A DNA stretch of 64,000 bases from Duganella radicis (GCF_009720825.1 NZ_WNKY01000002.1:124001-188000); one strand, 5' to 3'. Positions 35,443 to 44,839 are shown, numbered from the stretch's first letter. The notes: a model not told the origin generated them from the sequence alone. Program-made: numbers and translations.

Positions 35443-37377
35443 TTATAGTTGGATGACAAAGCCGCCGTGCGGCTTGATGGTTACGACTACTTTTTTGCTG
35501 GCAGCGATGCTGCGCTGGCTAAAGCTGCGCGTCTGGTCGCCATCGGTGAAGATGACGCCCTGTTTTTTGCCGATGAAGGACAAGTCCAGTGTCAGCGTTT
35601 TTTCTTTCCCGCTGCCGTTGATGCCGGCGATGTACCAGGTGTCGCCTGCGCGGCGCGCGATCACGGCGTGCTGGCCGGGATAGCCGTCCACCAGCCGGCT
35701 GTCGTCCCAGCTGCGCGGCAGGTTTTGCAGGAATTGCTTGACGTAGGTCGGCACGGTGGCCATGCCTTCCGGGATTTCCGCAAAGTGCTGGATACCGGAC
35801 AGATACAGCACAGACGTCGCCAGTTCAAAGCCGTTGGTGCTGGCACGCTTGATGTTGGGGATATCGCCGAACACCATGGGCGTGAAATCCATCGGATCGA
35901 ACAGGTTGCGGGTGAACGGCAGCATGGCGGCGTGGCTCGGCATCAGGTCCTGGTCCTTCTGTTCGAAGGTGGTGAACTCGAAGCCGCGGATGGCTTCCAT
36001 GGTCATCAGGTTGGGCCAGGTGCGCGCCCAGCCACGCGGCAGCGTGGCGCCATGGAAGTTGACCAGCAGGCCGGCATCGGCGGCGTCACGCAGGATGTCG
36101 TTGTAGTAGGCGATCATGGACTGGCCATCGCCGCCGAAGAAGTCGATCTTCAGGCCCTTGATGCCCATGTCGCGCACGCGCTTGAATTCCTTGACGCGCT
36201 GCTCATGGGTCAGCAGTTGGCTTTTAGGCGAGTATTCGGTTTTGTTCCAGTCGCCGGAGGAGTTGTACCAGAGGATCAGGCCGATGTTCTTGCTGGCGGC
36301 GTAGTCGGCCAGTTCCTTGATCTTGTCGTAGCCGATCTTGCGGTCCCAGTCGGCGTCGATCAGGGTGTAATCCCAGTGCATGTCGGCGGCGTAGTCGATG
36401 AACTTTTTCTGGATGTCGTAGACAGTGCCGTCGTCCTTCAGGATGGCCCAGCTCCACGAGGCGTGGCCGGGTTTGACGCGCGCGGCATCGAAGGCGATGG
36501 CCGGTGCGGCGAGGTCGGTGCCAAGAGTGGAGTTGGTAACGGTGGCCAGCGAACCCAGTGCGATCAGACGCCATGGGGAGGTGAGCGTCCCCTCCACTTC
36601 GGCCATCAGGCCGCCGTTGGTGTAGACCTCGGGCGCCATTGGATTACCGATGCGGTATTTGCCGCCGTCGCTGTTTTGCGCGAGGCGCGAGGCTTGCCAG
36701 CTACCGTCCATATTGGCTTCGGAGATGGCGAGCCAGTTGGGGCCGGTCTTGAACAGGGCCGGGAACACCCAGCCGGCTTCGGTCGGCGATTTGGTGCCGG
36801 CCGGGATCTCCATCTGGTAGTGTTCTTCGTACGATGGATTGGTGTTGGACCAGCCGGTTTGCGCCACCGCCATCGGTTGCAGCCACGCCTTGGCACCGTT
36901 TGGCAGCGCAAAGGTGGTTTGTTCCTGCACCAGTTTTTTCAGCGGCAGCGATGGCTCGGCGACGATGTAGCGGAACGCTACGCCGTCGTTCGAGACACGG
37001 AACACGATGTCGATCTTTTGCTGTTTGGCGTTTTGCAGCGAGTAGGTCTGCTCGTTGGCGCGGTAGCTGATATCGCGCTTTTTGCCGACGGCCATCTGGT
37101 AATGGTCCTCAACCGCGCGCGGAGCGCTGGCGTTGACCAGCGTGAGGTCGTTGCTGAGGTCCGCGCCGGCGAGTTGCAGGCCGAGATCGGAGGCCAACAG
37201 GACCGGCTTGCCGTCGCGGGTGATGGCGTAAGTGAGCTTGCCGTCGGCGGCACGCACGGTAACGGCGATATGCGCGTCCGGGCTGCGCAAAGGCGTGACG
37301 GCTGCGGGGGCGGCCGCAGCGACGGAGCCGGCGAAGGCGGCACTGGTCAGCGCGGCGGCGATGGTTCTTTTCACCAT
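35443..37377 (-). CDS. Secreted GH97 family glycosidase, retaining type
   Basis: 644 residues with a signal peptide (MVKRTIAAALTSAAFAGSVAAA). An N-terminal beta-supersandwich (about 25-290), a (beta/alpha)8 barrel and a C-terminal beta domain match GH97. In the barrel GLKIDFFGGDG places an Asp (412) where the retaining branch has its nucleophile, instead of the paired Glu of the inverting alpha-glucosidases. MTMEAIRGFEF follows. The retaining branch includes alpha-galactosidases and beta-L-arabinopyranosidases. Given the neighbours I favour beta-L-arabinopyranosidase, but alpha-galactosidase is equally consistent with the motifs. Confidence 0.9.
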   Translation of the reverse strand: MVKRTIAAALTSAAFAGSVAAAAPAAVTPLRSPDAHIAVTVRAADGKLTYAITRDGKPVLLASDLGLQLAGADLSNDLTLVNASAPRAVEDHYQMAVGKKRDISYRANEQTYSLQNAKQQKIDIVFRVSNDGVAFRYIVAEPSLPLKKLVQEQTTFALPNGAKAWLQPMAVAQTGWSNTNPSYEEHYQMEIPAGTKSPTEAGWVFPALFKTGPNWLAISEANMDGSWQASRLAQNSDGGKYRIGNPMAPEVYTNGGLMAEVEGTLTSPWRLIALGSLATVTNSTLGTDLAAPAIAFDAARVKPGHASWSWAILKDDGTVYDIQKKFIDYAADMHWDYTLIDADWDRKIGYDKIKELADYAASKNIGLILWYNSSGDWNKTEYSPKSQLLTHEQRVKEFKRVRDMGIKGLKIDFFGGDGQSMIAYYNDILRDAADAGLLVNFHGATLPRGWARTWPNLMTMEAIRGFEFTTFEQKDQDLMPSHAAMLPFTRNLFDPMDFTPMVFGDIPNIKRASTNGFELATSVLYLSGIQHFAEIPEGMATVPTYVKQFLQNLPRSWDDSRLVDGYPGQHAVIARRAGDTWYIAGINGSGKEKTLTLDLSFIGKKQGVIFTDGDQTRSFSQRSIAASKKVVVTIKPHGGFVIQL

Positions 37378-37459
37378 GTTCCTGCCATTTTCTATGGTTG
37401 CTATACCCCGCCGCGTCGATGCGGTGTCTCCGGGGGCGAACGGTGCTACTGCGGGCGGA

Positions 37460-38227
37460 TTACACCCAGCCCGCGTCGACGATGAACTCCTGGGCCGTGC
37501 ACATGGCGCCGTCGTCGGCGGCCAGGAACAACACCATCGATGCCACGTGTTGCGGCATCAGTTTGTTTTGCAGGCATTGGTTACGCTTGATATCCTGCTC
37601 GCCGGCGTCGTCCAGCCACAGGTCGATCTGGCGCTGGGTCATTACCCAACCAGGGGTGACGGTGTTGACGCGGATGCCGTGGGCGCCGAATTCACGCGCC
37701 AGGCCACGGGTCAGGCCATGCACGGCGGCCTTGGTAGTGGCGTAGGCCGGGTAGCCAGCGTTCTTGACGTGCCAGGAGATGGAGCCGACGTTGATGATGG
37801 AGCCTGCGCCTTTTTTCTTCATGCCTTCCAAAACAGCCTGGCAGGTGAAGAACATCGGACGCTGGTTGACGGCGATGCACTTGTCCCAGAATTCGGGCGT
37901 GACGTCGGAGGTTTCGTGGCGCTGGTCGTTGGCGGCGTTGTTGACGAGGATGTCGAAGTCGCCGACCAGGCCAGCCAGTTCGTTGATGGTGGCCTGGAGG
38001 GCCGGGATGTCTGTGATGTCACACTGGCGGAACAGCGGCTCGGGATAACCGGCTTCCTTCACACGGCGGATCAGCGCGAGGCTGGCATCGCGGGCGATGT
38101 CGACGAAGGCGACTTGTGCGCCCTGCTCCGCGAAGGAAATCACCATCGCTTCGCCGATGCCGGTACCGCCGCCGGTAATGAATACGCGCTTGCCGCGCAA
38201 GCTGCCAAACTTGGCCAGTTGAGTCAT
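37460..38227 (-). CDS. SDR oxidoreductase, probable L-arabinose 1-dehydrogenase
   Basis: 255 residues. The Rossmann motif TGGGTGIG is at about residue 18. The catalytic Ser/Tyr/Lys are in NVGSISWH and YPAYATTKAAV, with NNAAND in between. The sequence is of the type found in non-phosphorylating pentose pathways (for example xylose dehydrogenase of Caulobacter). Immediately upstream genes encode the later steps of the same path, so oxidation of L-arabinose to the lactone at C1 is the likely reaction. NAD versus NADP preference cannot be told with confidence; Asp in VAFVDIARD after strand 2 favours NAD. Confidence 0.88.
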   Translation of the reverse strand: MTQLAKFGSLRGKRVFITGGGTGIGEAMVISFAEQGAQVAFVDIARDASLALIRRVKEAGYPEPLFRQCDITDIPALQATINELAGLVGDFDILVNNAANDQRHETSDVTPEFWDKCIAVNQRPMFFTCQAVLEGMKKKGAGSIINVGSISWHVKNAGYPAYATTKAAVHGLTRGLAREFGAHGIRVNTVTPGWVMTQRQIDLWLDDAGEQDIKRNQCLQNKLMPQHVASMVLFLAADDGAMCTAQEFIVDAGWV

Positions 38228-38252
38228 ACAGTCTCCGGTTTTATTATTGGAA

Positions 38253-38280
38253 GCACCCCACCTCCGGCGGGGCGCGGTGC
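38253..38280 (-). other. Intercistronic hairpin between SDR and aldehyde dehydrogenase genes
   Basis: GCACCCC ... GGGGCGCGGTGC, an inverted repeat with an outer GCACC/GGTGC and inner CCCC/GGGG stem. No T-run follows on the minus strand, so it looks like an mRNA processing or stability element, not a terminator. Confidence 0.5.
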
Positions 38281-38292
38281 ATCAACTGCACA

Positions 38293-39861
38293 TCAATTGC
38301 GGGTCAATTCGCCTTCGCGGCGCAGCCATTTGGCCGAGCCGTTGTCGCGCAGGACTTCAGGCAGCAAGGCTTGCGACAGGTTCTGGTAGCACACCGGACG
38401 CAGGAAGCGCGTGATCGCGCCGGTGCCGACCGAGGTCGTGCGGCCGTCCGACGTCGATGGGAACGGGCCGCCATGCACCATGGCGCTGCACACTTCCACG
38501 CCGGTCGGATAGCCATTGGCCAGAATGCGGCCAACCTTGCGCTCCAACACCGGCAGCAGCGCTTGCGCGGCTTCCAGGTCGCCATCGTCCATTTGCAGCG
38601 TGGCGGTCAGCTGGCCTTCCAGCTTGTCCGCGACCTGGCGCAGTTCCGCCACGTCCTTGCACGCCACCACCAGCGATGCCGGGCCAAAAATCTCTTCTTG
38701 CAGCGCGTGCTGCGACAGGAAGGCCGAAGCCGACGACACGAACAACGCCGGAGCGCCCTTGCCTTCCGCCTGCGGCGCCAGCGCCAGCGTCTTCACATCC
38801 GCATGTTCCGCCAATTGGTTCACACCGCGCGCGAAGTTACCGGCGATCCCCGGCGACAGCATCGAGCAAGCCGCACCGCCCGCCAGTGCCTGCGAAGCCG
38901 CCGCCGTGAAGCGATCCAGGTCAGGACCGGCAATCGCCAGCACCAGGCCAGGATTGGTGCACATCTGGCCCACGCCCAGCGTCAGCGAAGCGGCGAAGCC
39001 GGCGGCGATATCTTCCGCGCGGTTTTTCAGCGCCTGCGGCAGCAGGAACACCGGATTGATCGAGCTCATTTCGGCATACACCGGAATCGGCACCGGACGC
39101 GCGGCCGCGGCGGCCATCAGCGCCAGGCCGCCACCGCGCGAGCCGGTAAAGCCCACCGCCTTGATGGCGGGATGGCGCACCAGCTCAATACCCAGTTCAT
39201 TGCCCACGCCGGTCAGCAGCGAGAACACGCCAGCCGGCAGGCCGCAGATCTCCACCGCTTTGACGACAGCGCGGCCGACCAGCTCCGACGTGCCCGGATG
39301 CGCGAAGTGCGCCTTCAACACCACCGGGCAGCCGGCGGCCAGCGCCGACGCGGTGTCGCCGCCTGCGACAGAAAAAGCCAACGGGAAGTTGCTGGCGGCG
39401 AAAACCGCCACAGGGCCAAGGCCGATCATGCGCATGCGCAGGTCAGGACGCGGCGGTGTCCGGTCCGGCAGAGCTTTATCGAAGCGCACATCGTGCCACG
39501 AACCTTCGCGCAGCAAGTTGGCAAACAGTTTGAGCTGGCCCACGGTGCGGGCGCGCTCGCCTTCCACGCGCGGGCGCGGCAGGCTGGTTTCGGCCATCAC
39601 ACGCTCCACCAGCACATCGCCCAATGCCATGATCTGGTCGGCGATGGTGTCGAGGAAGGTGGCGCGCTTCTCGTCGCTCAGCGAACGGAAGGTGTCGAAA
39701 GCTTCATCGGCAAGGCGGCAAGCCTGATCGATCTGCGCCGCATCGACAGTACGGAATTCAGGATCGATCACCTGCTGCGTGGCCGGATTGTAGGCGCGGA
39801 CGCCCGCGCCGGTGCCTTTAACGGACTGACCGCCGATCAGTGCATCGCCGGTAATGATCAT
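38293..39861 (-). CDS. 2,5-dioxovalerate (alpha-ketoglutaric semialdehyde) dehydrogenase
   Basis: 522 residues, slightly longer than typical ALDHs, as in the KGSADH group. [27 protein letters not shown] (cofactor loop), the general-base Glu in [14 protein letters not shown] and the nucleophile Cys in [13 protein letters not shown] are visible. The enzyme oxidises 2,5-dioxopentanoate to 2-oxoglutarate, the final step of the non-phosphorylating L-arabinose pathway. Its start overlaps the stop of the FAH-type dehydratase gene by 4 bp (ATGA), indicating coupled translation. Confidence 0.92.
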   Translation of the reverse strand: MIITGDALIGGQSVKGTGAGVRAYNPATQQVIDPEFRTVDAAQIDQACRLADEAFDTFRSLSDEKRATFLDTIADQIMALGDVLVERVMAETSLPRPRVEGERARTVGQLKLFANLLREGSWHDVRFDKALPDRTPPRPDLRMRMIGLGPVAVFAASNFPLAFSVAGGDTASALAAGCPVVLKAHFAHPGTSELVGRAVVKAVEICGLPAGVFSLLTGVGNELGIELVRHPAIKAVGFTGSRGGGLALMAAAAARPVPIPVYAEMSSINPVFLLPQALKNRAEDIAAGFAASLTLGVGQMCTNPGLVLAIAGPDLDRFTAAASQALAGGAACSMLSPGIAGNFARGVNQLAEHADVKTLALAPQAEGKGAPALFVSSASAFLSQHALQEEIFGPASLVVACKDVAELRQVADKLEGQLTATLQMDDGDLEAAQALLPVLERKVGRILANGYPTGVEVCSAMVHGGPFPSTSDGRTTSVGTGAITRFLRPVCYQNLSQALLPEVLRDNGSAKWLRREGELTRN

Positions 39862-40850
39862 AATGCCTTCACCTTGGCCACTTCGGTTTTGTACACGGCC
39901 AGCTTGTTGCGCAGGGCCGGACCGAATTGCGGCGAGTGGATCTCAAACGTTTCACCCGGCTGCACCGAGATGTTGTCGGCCACGCTCAGGGTGGCGGTGC
40001 CGAAGAAGTGCACGTGCACGTCGCCAGGACGCTTGAACAACGCGTATTTGAAGTGGTGATGTTCCAGATTGGCGATGGTGTGCGACATATTCTGCTCGCC
40101 GCTGAAGAATGGCTTCTCCCAACGTACCTTGCCTTCCTTGTCGAGGATGCGCGAGGTGCCCTCGATGCTGGCCGGCGCTTCGCCCACCAGCAGCGCTGGA
40201 CCGAGGCCGCACACGCGCAGCTTGGAGTGCGCCAGGTAAAGATAGTTCTGGCGCTCGGTCACGTGGTCCGAGAACTCGTTGCCGATGGCGAAACCAACGC
40301 GGTATGGCTGGCCGTCGTCGCCGATGATGTACAGGCCCGCCACTTCCGGCTCTTCGCCGCCATCCAGCGCGAAGTCCGGCATGTTCAGATCCTGGCCGCT
40401 GGCGGCCACGATCGAGCCGTCGCCTTTATAGAACCATTCCGGCTGCACGCCTGCTTCGCCGGCGGCTGGCTTGCCGCCTTCCACGCCCATGCGGAACATC
40501 TTCATGGAGTCGCTCAGCGATTCGACGTCGCCGCCGATTTTCTTGTGCATGGCGTCGCGGGTGTCGGCGGAGCCCAGGTGGGTCAGGCCGGTGCCGGTGA
40601 CGTAGGTGTGGGCGTCGTCCGAGTGATCCAGCGGCGACAGCAGGCGGCCGGCGGCGGCAACGGCTTCAAACGAGGTGGTTTGCGCGCCGATGGCTTTTTC
40701 AGCCAGCGTGGCCAGCGAGGTGGCTTTGCGGATCGCATCCTGGGCCAGCGCGTAAGTGGTGCTGTAACCGTCGATGATGCGGATGGTTTTATCTTCCAGC
40801 ACGCCGATCTTGCGCGCGCCTTGTTCGTTCTTGAATTGTACGAGTAGCAT
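39858..40850 (-). CDS. FAH-family (AraD1-type) 2-keto-3-deoxypentonate dehydratase
   Basis: 330 residues with the fumarylacetoacetate-hydrolase fold. [18 protein letters not shown] holds the Glu-x-Glu metal ligands and [14 protein letters not shown] the following conserved strand. Members in pentose pathways (XylX of Caulobacter, AraD1 proteins of Burkholderiales) dehydrate 2-keto-3-deoxy-pentonate to 2,5-dioxopentanoate. By position between the arabonate dehydratase and KGSADH genes it is the L-2-keto-3-deoxyarabonate dehydratase here, replacing the DHDPS-type AraD of Azospirillum. The 15-bp gap to the upstream gene supports one operon. Confidence 0.85.
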   Translation of the reverse strand: MLLVQFKNEQGARKIGVLEDKTIRIIDGYSTTYALAQDAIRKATSLATLAEKAIGAQTTSFEAVAAAGRLLSPLDHSDDAHTYVTGTGLTHLGSADTRDAMHKKIGGDVESLSDSMKMFRMGVEGGKPAAGEAGVQPEWFYKGDGSIVAASGQDLNMPDFALDGGEEPEVAGLYIIGDDGQPYRVGFAIGNEFSDHVTERQNYLYLAHSKLRVCGLGPALLVGEAPASIEGTSRILDKEGKVRWEKPFFSGEQNMSHTIANLEHHHFKYALFKRPGDVHVHFFGTATLSVADNISVQPGETFEIHSPQFGPALRNKLAVYKTEVAKVKAL

Positions 40851-40865
40851 GTAAAGTCTCCGGAA

Positions 40866-42608
40866 TTAATGCGAGTGGCGTGGCACTGCCGAGCCGCGAT
40901 TGCCGACCAGGAAGTCGAAGTCGCAACCTTCGTCGGCTTGCAGCACGTGCTCGATGTACAGTTGCTGGTAGCCGGTCTTCGGACCTGGCGCGCTGCCGCG
41001 CTCACGAGCCGCCTGGCGCGCGGCGATTTCCTCGTCCGACACTTCCAGATTCAGCTTGCCGCCGGCGCAATCCAGCGTGATCCAGTCGCCATCCTTGACG
41101 ATGCCCAGCGGGCCGCCGGCCATGGCTTCCGGCGCCACGTGCAGCACCACGGTGCCGTACGCGGTACCGCTCATGCGCGCATCCGAGATACGTACCATGT
41201 CCTTCACGCCAGCTGCCAGCAGTTTCGGAGGCAGCCCCATATTGCCCACTTCCGCCATGCCCGGATAACCTTTCGGGCCGCAGTTCTTCATCACCAGCAC
41301 GGAGTCCTTGTCCACTTCCAGGTCCGGGTCCATGATGCGCGACTTGTAGTGCTCAAAGTCCTCGAACACCACGGCCTTGCCGCGATGCTGCATCAGTTCC
41401 GGCGTGGCGGCCGATGGTTTCAGCACCGCGCCGCGTGGCGCCAGATTGCCGCGCAGGATGCAGATGCCGCCGTCCTTGCGGATCGGGTTGTCCAGCGTGC
41501 GGATCACTTCATCATCGTAGATCGGCGCGTCGTTGCAGTTTTCCCAGATGGTCTTGCCGTTGACGGTCAGCGCGTTCGGGTGCGGCAGGATGTTACCGTC
41601 GCCCATGCGGCGGATCACGCCCGGCAGGCCGCCGGCGTAGTAGAACTCTTCCATCAGGAAGCGGCCCGACGGCAGCAGGTCGACGATGGTCGGGGTGCCG
41701 CGGCCGACGCGGGTCCAGTCTTCCAGCTCCAGATCGACACCGATACGGCCGGCGATGGCTTTCAGGTGGATCACGGCGTTGGTCGAACCGCCGATGGCGG
41801 CGTTGACGCGGATGGCGTTTTCGAAATTCTCTTTGGTCAGGATCTTGGACAGCTTCAGGTCCTGCTTCACCATCTCCACGATTCGGATGCCCGACATGTG
41901 GGCCAGCACGTAGCGACGCGCGTCGACGGCAGGAATGGCGGCGTTGTGCGGCAGCGATGTGCCCAGCGATTCGGCCATGCAGGCCATGGTCGATGCGGTG
42001 CCCATGGTGTTGCAGGTGCCTGCGGAACGGGAGTGGCCCGCTTCCGCGCCAATGAACTCGTGCATCGAGATTTCACCGGCCTTGACTTGCTCGTGCAGCT
42101 GCCAGACGGCGGTGCCGGAGCCGATATTCTTGCCGTTCAGTTTACCGTTCAGCATAGGGCCGCCGGTCACCACGATGGTCGGGATGTCGACCGAGGCGGC
42201 GCCCATCAGCAGCGCCGGGGTGGTCTTGTCGCAGCCCACCAGCAGCACCACGCCGTCCATGGGGTTGCCGCGGATCGATTCTTCCACGTCCATGGACGCC
42301 AGGTTACGGGTCAGCATGGCGGTTGGGCGCAGGTTGGATTCGCCGTTGGAGAACACCGGGAATTCAACCGGGAAGCCGCCGGCTTCGAGGATACCGCGCT
42401 TGACGTGGTCCGCCAGTTTGCGGAAGTGCGCGTTGCATGGGGTCAGTTCGGACCAGGTGTTGCAGATGCCGATGATCGGTTTGCCTTCGAATTCGTGATC
42501 AGGAATGCCCTGATTCTTCATCCAGCTGCGATACATGAAACCGTTCTTGTCTTGCGTACCAAACCATTCGGCGGAGCGCAGCTTCACCTTTTTGTCATTC
42601 TCAGACAT
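40866..42608 (-). CDS. L-arabonate dehydratase (IlvD/Edd family)
   Basis: 580 residues. The ATG at 42608 follows GAGGAGAAATGC on its strand; the longer frame to 42662 has no ribosome site. The family Cys ligands of the iron-sulfur cluster are in CNTWSELTPCN, VGCDKTTPALLMG and SAGTCNTMGTAS. PIIGICNTWSE and ISDARMSGTAYG are diagnostic of pentonate/sugar-acid dehydratases. Reaction: L-arabonate to L-2-keto-3-deoxyarabonate in the cytoplasm. First gene of an operon that continues through the pathway genes to the secreted glycosidases. It is driven by the promoter at 42672-42737 and has a hairpin in its leader. Confidence 0.93.
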   Translation of the reverse strand: MSENDKKVKLRSAEWFGTQDKNGFMYRSWMKNQGIPDHEFEGKPIIGICNTWSELTPCNAHFRKLADHVKRGILEAGGFPVEFPVFSNGESNLRPTAMLTRNLASMDVEESIRGNPMDGVVLLVGCDKTTPALLMGAASVDIPTIVVTGGPMLNGKLNGKNIGSGTAVWQLHEQVKAGEISMHEFIGAEAGHSRSAGTCNTMGTASTMACMAESLGTSLPHNAAIPAVDARRYVLAHMSGIRIVEMVKQDLKLSKILTKENFENAIRVNAAIGGSTNAVIHLKAIAGRIGVDLELEDWTRVGRGTPTIVDLLPSGRFLMEEFYYAGGLPGVIRRMGDGNILPHPNALTVNGKTIWENCNDAPIYDDEVIRTLDNPIRKDGGICILRGNLAPRGAVLKPSAATPELMQHRGKAVVFEDFEHYKSRIMDPDLEVDKDSVLVMKNCGPKGYPGMAEVGNMGLPPKLLAAGVKDMVRISDARMSGTAYGTVVLHVAPEAMAGGPLGIVKDGDWITLDCAGGKLNLEVSDEEIAARQAARERGSAPGPKTGYQQLYIEHVLQADEGCDFDFLVGNRGSAVPRHSH

Positions 42609-42635
42609 GCATTTCTCCTCAGTATTTTCCTGTGC

Positions 42636-42658
42636 GGGGGCGTGAATATCATGCCCCC
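42636..42658 (-). other. Hairpin at the 5' end of the arabonate dehydratase operon leader
   Basis: GGGGGCATGA-TAT-TCACGCCCCC on the minus strand: ten pairs (one G-T wobble) with a 3-nt loop. With a start predicted near 42665 it lies at the very beginning of the transcript, 27 nt before the ATG. Likely an mRNA-stabilising cap or a regulatory leader. Confidence 0.65.
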
Positions 42659-42671
42659 ACATCGATAAGGC

Positions 42672-42737
42672 ATACTAAGGCTGAGTGAGATAACTTTCCA
42701 ATAAATTGTTTATCGATATCGATATCGAAAACGATAT
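42672..42737 (-). promoter_or_regulatory. LysR-type activated promoter of the arabonate dehydratase operon
   Basis: On the minus strand: operator ATATCGTTTTCGATAT (42737-42722), 20 nt, -35 TTGGAA (42701-42696), 18 nt, -10 TAGTAT (42677-42672). Additional overlapping GATATC units extend the operator to about 42711. The operator abuts the stop codon of the aldose epimerase gene. The geometry is identical to the promoter at 28741-28806. Confidence 0.78.
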
Positions 42738-42739
42738 AC

Positions 42740-43798
42740 CTACGCGATCGAGAAGCGGTAAGCCATCACCGTGGCGTATTCTTCGCCCGGGCGCAGGATG
42801 GTCGACGGAAAGTCAGGACGATTTGGCGAGTCGGGGAAGTGCTGCGGTTCCAGACAGAAGCCGCTGCGATAACCGTAGATGCGACCTTTTCCAGTAATCG
42901 CGTCATTCAGGAAGTTACCGCTGTAGAACTGGATGCCCGGCTCCTGCGACAGCACCTCCAGCACCCGGCCCGACACCGGCTCCACCACCCGGGCCGACAC
43001 TTCCATCGCCTTTTCAGCCGATTTATTCAGCACAAAGTTGTGGTCATAGCCCGAACCGAAGCCCAACTGCTCGTCTTTTTGATCGACGCGCGCGCCGATG
43101 GCGTGCGGCGTGCGGAAATCGAACGGCGTGCCGGCCACCGGCGCTGGCGGCCCGACCGGAATCAGACCGGTGCCGACCGGGGTGTAGGCGTCGGCCGGAA
43201 TGGTCAGCTGGTGGCCGAGAATATCGCCCTTCCCGGCCAGGTTGAAGTAAGCATGGTTGGTCAGGTTCATCGGCGTGGCCTTGTCGGCGACCGCGTGGAA
43301 GGCGATGCGCAACTCGTTATTCTCGCGCAGCTCGTAGATGGCGGTGACTTCGGCGGTGCCGGGATAACCCTGGTCGCCGTCGATGCTCAGGTAAGTCAGG
43401 ATCAGGCCCACCGATTGCGGCGTCTCGAAGGTTTCGGCGTCCCACAGCTGGCGGTGGAAACCGCCGGTGCCGCCGTGCAGGTGGTTGATGCCGTCGTTCA
43501 CGTCCAGCTGATGGGTCACGCCGTCCAGCGTGAAGCGGCCATTGGCGATGCGGTTGCCGTAACGGCCGATCAGCGCGCCGAAGTACTGCGATTCGCCCAG
43601 ATAGGCATCCAGATGATCGTAACCGTGGCAGACATCGGCCAGCACGCCGTCGCGGTCCGGCACGTGCAGCTCGACGATGACGCCGCCCAGATTACTGATT
43701 TTGGCGATCATGCCATTGGCGTTGGTCAGGGTGTAGAGGTGGGCTTCACGGCCGTCCGGCAGTTTGCCAAATGGGGATTCAGTGATCGTTGCTTGCAT
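42740..43798 (-). CDS. galM: Aldose 1-epimerase (mutarotase)
   Basis: 352 residues, cytoplasmic (no signal peptide). YFGALIGRYGNRIANGRF, the His in NDGINHLHGGTGGFHRQLW, the His in NLTNHAYFNLAGKG and the Glu in SQEPGIQFYSGNF are the GalM active-site segments. It interconverts alpha and beta anomers, here probably of L-arabinose released by the glycosidases, feeding the C1 dehydrogenase. It is the last gene of the receptor-symporter-GH43 operon; a strong hairpin lies between it and the preceding GH43 gene. Confidence 0.92.
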   Translation of the reverse strand: MQATITESPFGKLPDGREAHLYTLTNANGMIAKISNLGGVIVELHVPDRDGVLADVCHGYDHLDAYLGESQYFGALIGRYGNRIANGRFTLDGVTHQLDVNDGINHLHGGTGGFHRQLWDAETFETPQSVGLILTYLSIDGDQGYPGTAEVTAIYELRENNELRIAFHAVADKATPMNLTNHAYFNLAGKGDILGHQLTIPADAYTPVGTGLIPVGPPAPVAGTPFDFRTPHAIGARVDQKDEQLGFGSGYDHNFVLNKSAEKAMEVSARVVEPVSGRVLEVLSQEPGIQFYSGNFLNDAITGKGRIYGYRSGFCLEPQHFPDSPNRPDFPSTILRPGEEYATVMAYRFSIA

Positions 43799-43817
43799 GT
43801 TGACTCTCTAATGACAA

Positions 43818-43848
43818 GGCGGCCGAGAGGTTTCCCTGCTCGGCCGCC
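43818..43848 (-). other. Intercistronic hairpin between GH43 and galM genes
   Basis: GGCGGCCGAG / CTCGGCCGCC, a perfect 10-bp stem with an 11-nt loop, in the 77-bp gap. There is no T-run directly after it on the minus strand, so read-through into galM is likely, with the stem protecting the upstream message. Confidence 0.65.
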
Positions 43849-43875
43849 GGAAGTGGTGCGTTCGCTCTTTTTATT

Positions 43876-44835
43876 TCATGCGATCGACGGCTTTCCGAAT
43901 ACGGGCATACCCTGCTCGTCCCACTTCAACGGTTTTACGTAGGTGTGACGGTCCGGATTCCACAGCGGGTCGCCGATAATCTCGGTGTAGGTGCGTGCAT
44001 GATAAACCAACATGACAGTTTCGCCATCATCCGCGACGGTAAAGGAATTATGGCCGGGGCCATACACCTTGTGCTCGAAGCAGGTTTGCAGCACCGGTTC
44101 CTTGGCCTTGGTCCACGATTTCGGGTCCAGCACATCGGCGTTTTCGTCCGCCCACAGCAGGCCCATGGCGTAGTTTTCGTCGGTGGCGCTGGCCGAATAG
44201 CTGAGGAAGATCTTGCCGTTCTTCTTCAGGATGGACGGACCTTCGTTGACCCAGAAGCCGCGGATCTCCCAGTCGAATTCCGGCTTGCTCAACATGACCG
44301 GCTCGCCGCCCAGCTGCCACGGCGTTTTCATCGGCGCGATGTAGATGTTGGAATTGCCCTCGATGGCGTTGTCCTTCTGCGCCCACACGTAGTACAGCTG
44401 GTCCTTGTGGGTGAAGGTGGTGGCGTCCAGGCAGAAAGTGTCGATGCCGGTGTCGATCTGGCCCTTGAACTCCCACTCGCCTTCCAGCGGGTTGGCGGCG
44501 GCGGTGCTGATCGCGTACATGCGGTGCTGGAACAGCTTGTACTTGATCTCGCGGCTGGGCGCGGCGGCGAAGTAGACGTACCAGGCGCCCTGGTTGAAGT
44601 GCAGTTCCGGCGCCCAAACCAGTTCGCTGTATGGGCCGGTGTCCGGCTTGCGCCAGACGGTGACCTTCTCCGCGTCCGCCAGGCCGGCGATGGTTGGCGC
44701 GCGGCGCAGCTCAATGCGGTCGTATTCCGGCACCGAGGCGACGAAGTAGTAATAGCCGTCGGTATGACGGTAGATATGCGGATCGGCGCGCTGCTCGATC
44801 AGCGGGGTGAGGATGTTTTCCATTTCAATTTCCAT
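43876..44835 (-). CDS. Cytoplasmic GH43 exo-arabinofuranosidase
   Basis: 319 residues from the ATG at 44835; an ATG at 44823 (MENILTPLIEQRADP) with GGA-type sequence before it is also possible. No signal peptide. Base Asp in QRADPHIYRHTDGYYYF, second Asp in FCLDATTFTHKD and acid Glu in WVNEGPSILKKNG match the GH43 subfamily containing exo-1,5-alpha-L-arabinofuranosidases, in which VPEYDRIELRRA is conserved. Located right after the GPH symporter gene (4 bp), it probably trims imported arabino-oligosaccharides in the cytoplasm. Confidence 0.9.
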   Translation of the reverse strand: MEIEMENILTPLIEQRADPHIYRHTDGYYYFVASVPEYDRIELRRAPTIAGLADAEKVTVWRKPDTGPYSELVWAPELHFNQGAWYVYFAAAPSREIKYKLFQHRMYAISTAAANPLEGEWEFKGQIDTGIDTFCLDATTFTHKDQLYYVWAQKDNAIEGNSNIYIAPMKTPWQLGGEPVMLSKPEFDWEIRGFWVNEGPSILKKNGKIFLSYSASATDENYAMGLLWADENADVLDPKSWTKAKEPVLQTCFEHKVYGPGHNSFTVADDGETVMLVYHARTYTEIIGDPLWNPDRHTYVKPLKWDEQGMPVFGKPSIA

Positions 44836-44839
44836 AAAA

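Noticed and set aside
43818-43848. Hairpin as rho-independent terminator
   Set aside because: No T-run follows the stem on the minus strand.
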